Shown: positions 44,479-57,200 of the stretch, in pieces
Numbering within the stretch: position 1 is the first letter of the stretch
Layout of the letters: each line of letters opens with the position of its first letter
Assembly: GCA_947179155.2 (NCBI GenBank)
Contig: OX359264.1
Location: 50,727,702-50,791,701 of the forward strand
From: Hedera helix
Lineage: Eukaryota; Streptophyta; Magnoliopsida; Apiales; Araliaceae
DNA length: 64,000 nt
Reading direction: 5' to 3'
Position numbers and translations under genes: made by a program
The notes under the pieces: generated by a model
Databases searched by the model: none
The model's input: only the letters and a program-made list of their open reading frames with translations
Told to the model about the DNA's origin: nothing

Positions 44479-47401
44479 GTGACGCCCCCAAATCTGGGCC
44501 CACACAGCCCAAACTTGAGTCGTCAAAATACTACAACAAAATTATTACAACAAAGCACAACGTACAACAATACAGTGTATAATAATACACAACTAAGTCT
44601 TCACTATTATTGCCACACTATTTTACAAAACGTGAAGACTATGATAACTATTCCTCGGACCCTCACTCCATTCCCCGGCTAGACCCTGTTATGTTTTCAT
44701 CTCCTGTTGAAAAACAATGGAATAAAAGAAAGGGTGAGCTCAAATAGCCCAGTAAAGAATATCATGACTAAGATAATGACGAATAAATTATCATTAGTCT
44801 TCAACAGTTGAGTTCTTGATAGAATACAATAGACTACAAGGTTTATATCAAAAACTGCAGTTAAATTCTTAAACAACGTTCAGATCAATAATAGCAGCGG
44901 AATGAGTAATCTATTAGAAGAATAATGCAGACTATAATGTCCACTCGGTTCTCTTTTTAGGAAAAACATCATCAACTTTTATCATCTGAAATATCATTAG
45001 TCAAGATAATACAAATTCACAGTTCCTGATCATAATCATGCACATCAACAGTTCATCTTTGTACTACGGGCCAAAGATATTCAATATAGCACCAACAGTC
45101 ATGATTATACCAGATTCAGCCTTTGGTCATAATCATACCAAACAACAGTTCATCTTTGCACTACGGGCCAAAGAGAACATTCACCACGTGCCATAAAAGA
45201 CACCGAACAGATGTATCGCCTTTAACCTATTATATCGCCTTTAACCTATCATCTGTTCAACAAATATATCACATCTGTGCCCCCGGCAACAGATATTCAC
45301 AACAGCTTGATTTTTGGATGATTAGAATGATATAAATGATGAACAGAAGAAATAGGATAACAATAAGTATCGGAAGTTTACTTTGTACAGATTCAAATAA
45401 TGTCCAAATTGTCAACATGATGTGGAGTGAAATTCAAGATCCACAATTCAGAATAACGGTTACAATTCAATAGAAAGGTTCACGTAAATAGGAAGGTTCA
45501 GTTGAAATAATGAAGTTCAACTATTATGGAACATATAATATTTTCAGGAATTATAGAAGCAATAGTTCCATAATAAATTTCGATTTAGGAGTATGAAAGA
45601 AAATAATATCCCTTACCGTAGCAGGTTTGATTAACAAAAGGTGAAGGAAATTAATACAAAGGGTTATTCACCAACAGGCGGCAATCCGCTCCGTAAGGTT
45701 ATTCCCACAATTTAATAGAATTTGAGTACAAAGAGTTATTCACCAAACAGGCGGCAATCCGCTCCGTAAGGTTATTCTCAGAGATTAATAATGAATGAAT
45801 ACGAAAGGTTATTCACCAACAGGCGACAATCCGCTCCGTAAGGTTATTCTCAGAGATTAATAATGAATGAATACGAAAGGTTATTCACCAACAGGCGGCA
45901 ATCCGCTCCGTAAGGTTATTCCCACAATTTAATACATGGAAATAAAAGGCACGTCTTATGAGTAAGGAAGAAACAATATTATTATCGAGAATCAAATAAT
46001 GATAATCCCTTACCATAGTATGTTTGAATAATGGAAGATGAAAGAGATGGTATCCCTTACCGTAACACGTGACTGGATATTGATTTAAATGAGGTTGATT
46101 AACTTGAACAGTACACGTATACTTATAGATCTTCACAAATACTCAAGATGACTTATGCACACTTAGAGAGAACTTTCACAAGAAGTATTTAGAGAGAGAA
46201 AGAAAGAACAAGTAAGGAAGTTTATGAAAAATCCTTAAGTTAAGGCTTCTATTTATAGCCAAAAATCTTATCATTCATTTAATCTAAACCATTCATTTAA
46301 AGATCATCTTTTAATCTACACCATCCATTTCAAATATTATATTATCTTTAATCTACACCATTCATTTCATATCACCTAATAATCACCTAACTTTATATTA
46401 TAAACAAATCAATTTAATTATTCAACAATAATTCACACTTTAATCTACACCATTCATTTCATATCACCTAATAAGCACCTAACTTTATATTATAAACAAA
46501 TCAATTCAATTATTCAACAATAATTCACACTTTAATCTACACCATTCATTTCATATCACCTAATAATCACCTAACTTTATATTATAAACAAATAACTTTA
46601 TCAATTCAATTATTATGACTAATTGTTATAAATACAGTATAGTTAGCTCTTAGATATCAAGTCAATAAATTAATGAAATACAACTGTTTAAATAACATCA
46701 TAATAGAGATAACAATAATGTAAAATAAAGCATACGTTACTGTGTAATGACAATTATTGATTCAATAATGTGAATTACTGTGCATATGTTACTGTGACAA
46801 TTATTAGGTTCAATAATTTTAAAAACAGTGCAACAACAATTATTGACTCAATGATATAAAATACAGTGTAATGACAATTATTAAATCAATAATGCAAAAT
46901 ACTGTGTAACAACAATTATTGAATTGATAATATAAAATATTATGCAGTGACAATTATCGATGAAATGATGCGTAACAGTTACGGTGTCAATTATCAGACC
47001 AATAATATGAGACACTATGCAATACCGTGTGTTACTGTAGAGTACCGTGTGCTACAGAAAATACCATAAACTACCGTATGCTACTATTCTTTTATCACCG
47101 GTATTTTAACAGTTCCGTTGACTATTTTTATTTAAAAAGGTTACTTCTGTCGTTTTCTATATCCGACAAATATTCCGTTGTGGGGTCCACCAATAATTTA
47201 TTATTTCGGCGCCGTCGTACGGCACGAATATTCCCCGACCAAACGAATATTCCCCGACAAAGCGAATATTGTCCGACAAAATAAAATTTGCACATAACAT
47301 CCTTAACTTTCAATTTTGTTAATTTAACCACTTACTGTTTCAAAAAAAATATATATGAAGAAAAATTAAATTTTGTATTTCATAAAATTCGGGGTCTTAC
47401 A
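44478..47401 (-). mobile_element. Solo LTR of the chromovirus family, inverted
   Basis: A 2924-bp LTR on the minus strand (TGTAAGACCCCG at 47401 down to GGGGGCGTCACA at 44478), bordered by ATTAT on both sides (44473-44477 and 47402-47406). This duplication cannot be told apart from the ATT tract itself. No internal sequence remains, so recombination between LTRs probably removed the body. A TATA-like box (TATAAATAG) lies at 46249-46257. Four copies of a roughly 75-bp unit (ATTGCCGCCTG..GAATAACCTTACGGAGCGG) occur around 45675-45925. It carries an extra segment of about 78 bp (around 46830-46925) that the full element's LTRs lack but the nested solo LTR has. Confidence 0.9.
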
Positions 47402-47859
<458 letters not shown>

Positions 47860-50635
47860 TGTAAGACCCCGAATTTTATGAAATACAAAATTTAATTTTT
47901 TTTCATATATATTTTTTTTGAAACAGTAAGTGGTTAAATTAACAAAATTGAAAGTTAAGGATGTTATGTGCAAATTTTATTTTGTCGGACAATATTCGCT
48001 TTGTCGGGGAATATTCGTTTGGTCGGGGAATATTCGTGCCGTACGACGGCGCCGAAATAATAAATTATTGGTGGACCCCACAACGGAATATTTGTCGGAT
48101 ATAGAAAACGACAGAAGTAACCTTTTTAAATAAAAATAGTCAACGGAACTGTTAAAATACCGGTGATAAAAGAATAGTAGCATACGGTAGTTTATGGTAT
48201 TTTCTGTAGCACACGGTACTCTACAGTAACACACGGTATTGCATAGTGTCTCATATTATTGGTCTGATAATTGACACCGTAACTGTTACGCATCATTTCA
48301 TCGATAATTGTCACTGCATAATATTTTATATTATCAATTCAATAATTGTTGTTGCACTGTTTTTAAAATTATTGAACCTAATAATTGTCACAGTAACATA
48401 TGCACAGTAATTCACATTATTGAATCAATAATTGTCATTACACAGTAACGTATGCTTTATTTTACATTATTGTTATCTCTATTATGATGTTATTTAAACA
48501 GTTGTATTTCATTAATTTATTGACTTGATATCTAAGAGCTAACTATACTGTATTTATAACAATTAGTCATAATAATTGAATTGATAAAGTTATTTGTTTA
48601 TAATATAAAGTTAGGTGATTATTAGGTGATATGAAATGAATGGTGTAGATTAAAGTGTGAATTATTGTTGAATAATTGAATTGATTTGTTTATAATATAA
48701 AGTTATGTGATTATTAGGTGATATGAAATGAATGGTGTAGATTAAAGTGTGAATTAGTGTTGAATAATTAAATTGATTTGTTTATAATATAAAGTTAGGT
48801 GATTATTAGGTGATATGAAATGAATGGTGTAGATTAAAGATAATATAATATTTGAAATGGATGGTGAAGATTAAAAGATGATCTTTAAATGAATGGTTTA
48901 GATTAAAGGAATGATAAGATTTTTGGCTATAAATAGAAGCCTTAACTTAAGGATTTTTCATAAACTTCCTTACTTGTTCTTTCTTTCTCTCTCTAAATAC
49001 TTCTTGTGAAAGTTCTCTCTAAGTGTGCTTAAGTCATCTTGAGTATTTGTGAAGATCTATAAGTATACGTGTACTGTTCAAGTTAATCAACCTCATTTAA
49101 ATCAATATCCAGTCACGTGTTGAGGTAAGGGATACCATCTTTTTCATCTTCCATTATTCAAACATACTATGGTAATGGATTATCATTATTTGATTCTCGA
49201 TAATAATATTGTTTCTTCCTTACTCATAAGACGTGCCTTTTATTTCCATGTATTAAATTGTGGGAATAACCTTACGAAGCGGATTGCCGCCTGTTGGTGA
49301 ATAACCTTTCGTATTCATTCATTATTAATCTCTGAGAATAACCTTACGGAGCGGATTGCCGCCTGTTTGGTGAATAACTCTTTGTACTCAAATTCTATTA
49401 AATTGTGGGAATAACCTTACGGAGCGGATTGTCGCCTGTTGGTGAATAACCCTTTGTATTAATTTCCTTCACCTTTTGTTAATCAAACCTGCTACGGTAA
49501 GGGATATTATTTTCTTTCATACTCCTAAATCGAAATTTATTATGGAACTATTGTTTCTATAATTCCTGAAAATATTATATGTTCCATAATAGTTGAACTT
49601 CATTATTTCAACTGAACCTTCCTATTTACGTGAACCTTTCTATTGAATTGTAACCGTTATTCTGAACTGTGGATCTTGAATTTCACTCCACATCATGTTG
49701 ACAATTTGGACATTATTTGAATCTGTACAAAGTAAACTTCCGATACTTATTGTTATCCTATTTCTTCTGTTCATCATTTATATCATTCTAATCATCCAAA
49801 AATCAAGCTGTTGTGAATATCTGTGGCCGGGGGCACAGATGTGATATATTTGTTGAACAGATGATAGGTTAAAGGCGATATAATAGGTTAAAGGCGATAC
49901 ATATGTTCGGTGTCTTTTATGGCACGTGGTGAATGTTCTCTTTGGCCCGTAGTGCAAAGATGAACTGTTGTTTGGTATGATTATGACCAAAGGCTGAATC
50001 TGGTATAATCATGACTGTTGGTGCTATATTGAATATCTTTGGCCCGTAGTACAAAGATGAACTGTTGATGTGCATGATTATGATCAGGAACTGTGAATTT
50101 GTATTATCTTGACTAATGATATTTCAGATGATAAAAGTTGATGATGTTTTTCCTAAAAAGAGAACCGAGTGGACATTATAGTCTGCATTATTCTTCTAAT
50201 AGATTACTCATTCCGCTGCTATTATTGATCTGAACGTTGTTTAAGAATTTAACTGCAGTTTTTGATATAAACCTTGTAGTCTATTGTATTCTATCAAGAA
50301 CTCAACTGTTGAAGACTAATGATAATTTATTCGTCATTATCTTAGTCATGATATTCTTTACTGGGCTATTTGAGCTCACCCTTTCTTTTGTTCCATTGTT
50401 TTTCAACAGGAGATGAAAACATAACAGGGTCTAGCCGGGGAATGGAGTGAGGGTCCGAGGAATAGTTATCATAGTCTTCACGTTTTGTAAAATAGTGTGG
50501 CAATAATAGTGAAGACTTAGTTGTGTATTATTATACACTGTATTGTTGTACGTTGTGCTTTGTTGTAATAATTTTGTTGTAGTATTTTGACGACTCAAGT
50601 TTGGGCTGTGTGGGTCCAGATTTGGGGGCGTCACA
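47860..50635 (+). repeat. 5' LTR of the chromovirus
   Basis: 2776 bp, TGTAAGACCCCG to GGGGGCGTCACA. A TATA box, TATAAATAG, lies at 48928-48936, with transcription expected about 30 bp later. Internal tandem repeats: about three 90-bp units (AAAGTTAGGTGATTATTAGG..) around 48600-48840 and three 75-bp units (GGAATAACCTTACGGAGCGG..) around 49260-49455. GGTAAGGGAT-type motifs near 49124, 49171 (variant) and 49496 look like splice donors. A pyrimidine-rich stretch ending TTTTTCAACAG at 50409 looks like an acceptor. Confidence 0.9.
48928..48936 (+). promoter_or_regulatory. TATA box of the chromovirus LTR
   Basis: TATAAATAG, preceded by TTTGGC and followed by AAGCC, is conserved in all four LTR copies (also 55267-55275, 57767-57775 and, on the minus strand, 46249-46257). 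This conservation supports a real promoter. Confidence 0.75.
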
Positions 50636-50637
50636 GT

Positions 50638-50649
50638 TGGCATCAGAGC
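50638..50649 (+). other. Primer-binding site (tRNA-iMet type, one mismatch)
   Basis: TGGCATCAGAGC begins two bases after the 5' LTR. It differs from the usual plant site TGGTATCAGAGC by one C for T. A G:U pair would still allow priming. Confidence 0.8.
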
Positions 50650-50839
50650 TTAGGGATATGCTCTTTAATGGAGATCTGGGGTTAGAACTAGGAGGGGAGA
50701 GACGAATAGAATCAATCACTAGTGTGTCCTACCTAAAATTAGATTTATTTTTTATCTAATGAATCGATTTGAATGTAGGAACATGAAGAGATGAGTCAGT
50801 TTATTTGAACTAACATTTATTTTGTGACCACAGTTAATT

Positions 50840-51460
50840 ATGGCATCTGGAAATCAGGAGGTTAACTATGAAATTACCGAAACAAATGTAGCTGCAAAAC
50901 AAGAGGCGACGAATAATCTTCTTACAAACTCAGAGTTGAATCATTTGCCTAAGGCAAAAATTATGCGTGTTCTATCCAGTAAGGATGAAGGTGAAAGCTC
51001 TGCTACAGTCGTTCCAGATCCATTCTTAGAAGCAATTAAAGGAAGTAACGAACTTGCGGAAATTATTGCCTTTAATTTACTCACTAATTGGGAGAGTGTT
51101 ATCACCTGGTTATGCTCTATAACAAAGGATCAGAATATATGGACTTTTCATATTAGTCTTTGGGATTTATGGTGTTCCAGCTATGATTTTCAAGATTATT
51201 TAAAAATGATGTTTCTATACTTTTGGGCGTTACAATTTAGAGGAATTCAGGTTAAGTTAGTCACTATCGTGGAAACTGCAGTCTATCGAAAATACTATTT
51301 TAATGGAAATCATTGGTACCTTACTACTGATGAAGTTGATGAACCCGAGAAACAGTTTGCTAGAAAATTATTCAGTGGTATTCCCATGGTTGAAATACGT
51401 GAAGATCTGAATGAAGTATTCGGGATTCGATTTGACGATAACAGTCAAGAAACCGAATGA
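50840..51460 (+). CDS. Unknown 206-codon ORF in the gag position
   Basis: The frame opens with an ATG about 200 bp after the PBS and stays intact for 206 codons although pol behind it is broken. It overlaps the protease frame by 50 bp in a different phase. The N-terminal third is polar and probably disordered. The middle is rich in W, F and Y (WESVITWLCSI, WTFHISLWDLW, MMFLYFWALQF). The end is acidic (NGNHWYLTTDEVDEPEKQF). I see no CCHC zinc knuckle and no chromovirus gag signature, so true gag seems to be deleted or replaced. It may be sequence captured from a host gene or another element, or very divergent coding DNA. I do not assign a function. Confidence 0.5.
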   Translation: MASGNQEVNYEITETNVAAKQEATNNLLTNSELNHLPKAKIMRVLSSKDEGESSATVVPDPFLEAIKGSNELAEIIAFNLLTNWESVITWLCSITKDQNIWTFHISLWDLWCSSYDFQDYLKMMFLYFWALQFRGIQVKLVTIVETAVYRKYYFNGNHWYLTTDEVDEPEKQFARKLFSGIPMVEIREDLNEVFGIRFDDNSQETE

Positions 51461-54203
51461 GGTGATAACCGATAAGCTATTCATAAATTCTCGTGAAGTC
51501 TATGCCAAATTAGATACTGACTATATCCACTCTTTTATCTCACCTATATGTACTCAACGTTTAAATTTGACTATTGAAAACTTAAATCTTGTTTTATCAG
51601 TTGAAACCTCATTGGGAGAAATACCTATTACATTTACTATCTATAAATCTTGCCTAGTTCAAATCAACAACCTCACATTACCTGTTGACCTTATTTCTTT
51701 GGAGATGCGTGAATTTGATGTGATTTTAGGAATTGATTGGTTGACTACCCATCATGCTAAAATTGATTGTTTTCATAAGATTATTAGTTTTCATATTCCT
51801 AATCAACCTGTCATGCAAATTCAAGCAACTAAACCATTGAAATCTATAACTGTTATTTCTAGCCATAAAGCCATTCGTTTATTGAAAAACGGATGTCAAG
51901 CCTTTTTAGCTCATGTCACTGATTTGAACAAAAACACATCAAACTTGAATGATATTCCCATTGTTAATGAGTTTCCTGACGTTTTTTCTGAGGAACTTTC
52001 TGGCTTACCCCAAACCGTGAAATTGAATTCTGTATCGATCTTGAACCCGGCACTAAGCCCATTTTTAAAGTCCCATACCAAATGGCTCCCATAGAACACC
52101 AAGAGTTGAAAGTTTAATTACTAGATATCGGTATCATTCATTCTAGTACAAAACTTATATCGAGCGAGGAATGCGAGAAGAGTTTTCAAGAACTCAAGAG
52201 GAGACTTGTTTCAGCTCCTGTTCTGACCATACCATCAGGATCAGGAGAATTTGTTATCTACAGCGATGCTTCTGGCAAAGGTCTAGGCTGTGTCCTTATG
52301 CAACATGGAAAGGTTATAGCCTACGCCTCTCGACAACTCAAAGATTATGAGAAAAATTATCCTACTCATGATCTAGAGTTGGCAGCAGTCGTTTTCGCGT
52401 TGAAGATCTGGAGACACTACTTGTACGGAGAAAAAGTGGATATCTATACGGATCATAAAAGTCTCAAGTATTTCTTCACCCAGAAGGAACTCAACATGCG
52501 ACAACGACGTTGGCTTGAGCTGTTAAAGGATTATGACCACACAATCCAGTATCACCCGGGAAAGGCGAACGTTGTAGCTGACGCTTTGAGCAGAAAATCT
52601 TATGCAAGTACAAGTGCACTGCTGACAACACAAAAGTGTATTTTGTACGACTTGCAAAAGATGGAGATAGAGCTAAAGACACCAGGGACCCACTCGAAGA
52701 TTGCTCACGTGCGAGTAGAACCAACTTTAATCGATAAAATTAAAGCTGCTCAAGCTACCGATCCGGAACTGATAAACATGATAAAGAAAGTACAAGAAGG
52801 TGTCATTCCCAAAGCAAGAATCGACGAGAAAGGAATACTTCGAGTCAACTCTCGACTCTGTGTTCCTAACGATCCTGAATTAAAGCATAAAATCATGATG
52901 GAGGCACACAACACGCCGTTTGCAATCCACCCAGGAGGTACCAAGATGTATCGAGATCTTCGACATACATTTGGTGGAACAATATGAAAAGAGAGATTGC
53001 GGAGTTTATCTCAAGGTGCCTAACTTGTCAACGTGTCAAGGCAGAGCATCAAGTTCCTAAAGGTCCATTACAATCACTTGAAGTTCCCGAATGGAAGTGG
53101 GAACACATCAATATGGACTTCGTGACGGGTCTTCCAAAAGTTTCTCAAGGCTTAGATGCAATTTGGGTGATCGTAGATAGATTGACCAAATCTGCTCATT
53201 TCTTGCCTATACGAGAAAACTTTTCACTTGAACGTCTTGCCGGTATGTACATAAATGAGATCGTGAGATTGCATGGCATGCCAGTTTCCATAGTTTCTGA
53301 TCGAGATCCTAGATTCACTTCACGCTTTTGGACCAGTCTACAAAAAGCTATGGGTACTGAACTACGTTTTAGTTCTGCATATCATCCTCAAACGGACGGA
53401 CAATCGGAAAGGACGATCCAGACCCTCGAAGATCTTTTGAGACTTTGTGTATTAGACTTCAAAGGAAGATGGGATAAGTACTTGCCGTTGGTGGAATTTT
53501 CTTACAACAACAGTTACCAAGCAAACATAGGCATGGCTCCATTCGAGGCATTGTATGGAAGGAAGTGTCGCTCTCCAATATGTTGGAATGAGGTAGGAGA
53601 AGCAAAATTGTTGGGACCCGAGTTGGTACGCTTGACGACCGAAAAGATCCAAATGATCCGACAACGAATACAGACCGCACAAGAACGACAAAAGAGTTAT
53701 GCTGATCTTCATCGGAGAGACGAAAGCTTCAACGTCGGAGATCATGTATTCTTACGTGTTTCTCCATGGAAAGGGGTTACGAGATTCGGAAAGAGAGGAA
53801 AGCTCAACCCTCGATTTATTGGCCCATTTGAAATCCTCGATCGAATAGGAACTGTAGCCTCAGACTAGCCTTACCACCAAGTATGTCTCGCATCCATAAC
53901 GTTTTTCACATATCTATGTTACGTAAATATGTGAAGGACCCAAACCACATCATTGAGTTAGAACCAGACGTTATAGCAGAGGATTTAACATACGAGGAGG
54001 TACCTGTTAAGATCCTGGATAAGAAGGAGCAGATCCTACGCTCAAAGGTTATACCTCAAGTTAAGGTTTTATGGAGGAACCAAGATACTGAGGAAATGAC
54101 CTGGGAGCTAGAATCTGAGATGAAATCTAAGTATCCTTACCTCTTCGATATGTCAGGTACGTCAATTTCGGGGACGAAATTTCATAAGGAGGGGAGGTTG
54201 TAA
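51411..54203 (+). pseudogene. Chromovirus pol remnant: protease, RNase H, integrase, chromodomain-like tail; RT core deleted
   Basis: Protease (51411 to about 51900): the active-site triad, normally DTG, reads DTD, while the downstream VILGIDWL..HHAKIDC block is conserved. A one-base loss near 52007 shifts frame before the RT lead-in. A TAA at 52125-52127 follows. Then about 250 codons containing the RT palm, including the YVDD-type site, are missing at about 52165. RNase H (about 52170-52600) keeps SDAS, LELAA, YTDHKS and VADALSRK. The integrase zinc-finger region is shifted by one base near 52972. The integrase core keeps the DDE residues (MDFVTGL, VSDRDPRF, QSERTIQ). Another one-base loss near 53857 precedes the chromodomain-like end. 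The final TAA uses the first bases of the 3' LTR. Confidence 0.92.
54186..54198 (+). other. Polypurine tract of the chromovirus
   Basis: AAGGAGGGGAGGT directly precedes the 3' LTR, overlapping the last pol codons. Confidence 0.85.
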
Positions 54204-57200
54204 GACCCCGAATTTTATGAAATACAAAATTTAATTTTTCTTCATCTATATTTTTTTTGAAACAGTAAGTGGTTAAATTAACAAAATTGAAAGTTAAGGA
54301 TGTTATGTGCAAATTTTATTTTGTCGGACAATATTCGCTTTGTCGGGAAATATTCGTTTGGTCGGGGAATATTTGTGCCGTACGACGGCGCCGAAATAAT
54401 AAATTATTGGTGGACCCCACAACGGAATATTTGTCGGATATAGAAAACGACAGAAGTAACCTTTTTAAATAAAAATAGTCAACGGAACTGTTAAAATACC
54501 GGTGATAAAAGAATAGTAGCATACGGTAGTTTATGGTATTTTCTGTAGCACACGGTACTCTACAGTAACACACGGTATTGCATAGTGTCTCATATTATTG
54601 GTCTGATAATTGACACCGTAACTGTTACGCATCATTTCATCGATAATTGTCACTGCATAATATTTTATATTATCAATTCAATAATTGTTGTTGCACTGTT
54701 TTTAAAATTATTGAACCTAATAATTGTCACAGTAACATATGCACAGTAATTCACATTATTGAATCAATAATTGTCATTACACAGTAACGTATGCTTTATT
54801 TTACATTATTGTTATCTCTATTATGATGTTATTTAAACAGTTGTATTTCATTAATTTATTGACTTGATATCTAAGAGCTAACTATACTGTATTTATAACA
54901 ATTAGTCATAATAATTGAATTGATAAAGTTATTTGTTTATAATATAAAGTTAGGTGATTATTAGGTGATATGAAATGAATGGTGTAGATTAAAGTGTGAA
55001 TTATTGTTGAATAATTGAATTGATTTGTTTATAATATAAAGTTAGGTGATTATTAGGTGATATGAAATGAATGGTGTAGATTAAAGTGTGAATTAGTGTT
55101 GAATAATTAAATTGATTTGTTTATAATATAAAGTTAGGTGATTATTAGGTGATATGAAATGAATGGTGTAGATTAAAGATAATATAATATTTGAAATGGA
55201 TGGTGAAGATTAAAAGATGATCTTTAAATGAATGGTTTAGATTAAAGGAATGATAAGATTTTTGGCTATAAATAGAAGCCTTAACTTAAGGATTTTTCAT
55301 AAACTTCCTTACTTGTTCTTTCTTTCTCTCTCTAAATACTTCTTGTGAAAGTTCTCTCTAAGTGTGCTTAAGTCATCTTGAGTATTTGTGAAGATCTATA
55401 AGTATACGTGTACTGTTCAAATTAATCAACCTCATTTAAATCAATATCCAGTCACGTGTTGAGGTAAGGGATACCATCTTTTTCATCTTCCATTATTCAA
55501 ACATACTATGGTAAGGGATTATCATTATTTGATTCTCGATAATAATATTGTTTCTTCCTTACTCATAAGACGTGCCTTTTATTTCCATGTATTAAATTGT
55601 GGGAATAACCTTACGGAGCGGATTGCCGCCTGTTGGTGAATAACCTTTCGTATTCATTCATTATTAATCTCTGAGAATAACCTTACGGAGCGAATTGCCG
55701 CCTGTTTGGTGAATAACTCTTTGTACTCAAATTCTATTAAATTGTGGGAATAACCTTACGGAGCGGATTGCCGCCTGTTGGTGAATAACCCTTTGTATTA
55801 ATTTCCTTCACCTTTTGTTAATCAAACCTGCTACGGTAAGGGATATTATTTTCTTTCATACTCCTAAATCGAAATTTATTATGGAACTATTGCTTCTATA
55901 ATTCCTGAAAATATTATATGTTCCATAATAGTTGAACTTCATTATTTCAACTGAACCTTCCTATTTACGTGAACCTTTCTATTGAATTGTAACCGTTATT
56001 CTGAATTGTGGATCTTGAATTTCACTCCACATCATGTTGACAATTTGGACATTATTTGAATCTGTACAAAGTAAACTTCCGATACTTATTGTTATCCTAT
56101 TTCTTTTGTTCATCATTTATATCATTCTAATCATCCAAAAATCAAGCTGTTGTGAATATATGTGGCCGGGGGCACAGATGTGATATATTTGTTGAACAGA
56201 TGATAGGTTAAAGGCGATATAATAGGTTAAAGGCGATACATCTGTTCGGTGTCTTTTATGGCACGTGGTGAATGTTCTCTTTGGCCCGTAGTGCAAAGAT
56301 GAACTGTTGTTTGGTATGATTATGACCAAAGGCTGAATCTGGTATAATCATGACCGTTGGTGTTATATTGAATGTCTTTGGCCCGTAGTGCAAAGATGAA
56401 CTGTTGATCTGCATGATTATGATCAGGAACTGTGAATTTGTATTATCTTGACTAATGATATTTCAGATGATAAAAGTTGATGATGTTTTTCCTAAAAAGA
56501 GAACCGAGTGGACATTATAGTCTGCATTATTCTTCTAATAGATTACTCATTCCGCTGCTATTATTGATCTGAACGTTGTTTAAGAATTTAACTGCAGTTT
56601 TTGATATAAACCTTGTAGTGTAAGACCCCGAATTTTATGAAATACAAAATTTAATTTTTCTTCATATATATTTTTTTTTTTTTGAAACAGTAAGTGGTTA
56701 AATCGATAAAGTTAAAAGTTAAGGATGTTATGTGCAAATTTTATTTTGTCGGACAATATTCGCTTTGTCGGGGAATATTCGTTTGGTCGGGGAATATTCG
56801 TTTGGTCCGACGGCGCCGAAATAACAAATTATTGGTGGACCCCACAACGGAATATTTGTCGGATATAGAAAACGACAGAAATAACCTTTTTAAATAAAAA
56901 TAGTCAACGGAACTGTTAAAATACCGGTGATAAAAGAATAGTAGCATACGGTAGTTATTGGTATTTTATGTAGCACTCGGTACTCTACAGTAACACACGG
57001 TATTGCATAGTGTCTCATATTATTGGTCTGATAATTGACACCGTAACTGTTACGCATCATTTCATCGATAATTGTCACTGCATAATATTTTATATTATCA
57101 ATTCAATAATTGTTGTTACACAGTATTTTGCATTATAGATTTAATAATTGTCATTACACTGTATTTTATATCATTGAGTCAATAATTGTTGTTGCACTGT

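Noticed and set aside
44202..44682. Frames rich in I, N and Y over the ATT tract
   Set aside because: Microsatellite artefacts.
47977..48234. An 85-codon frame repeated near-identically at several places (47027, 54316 and similar)
   Set aside because: It recurs because it lies in each LTR copy. Conservation follows from the young age of the repeat, and there is no domain or codon signature.
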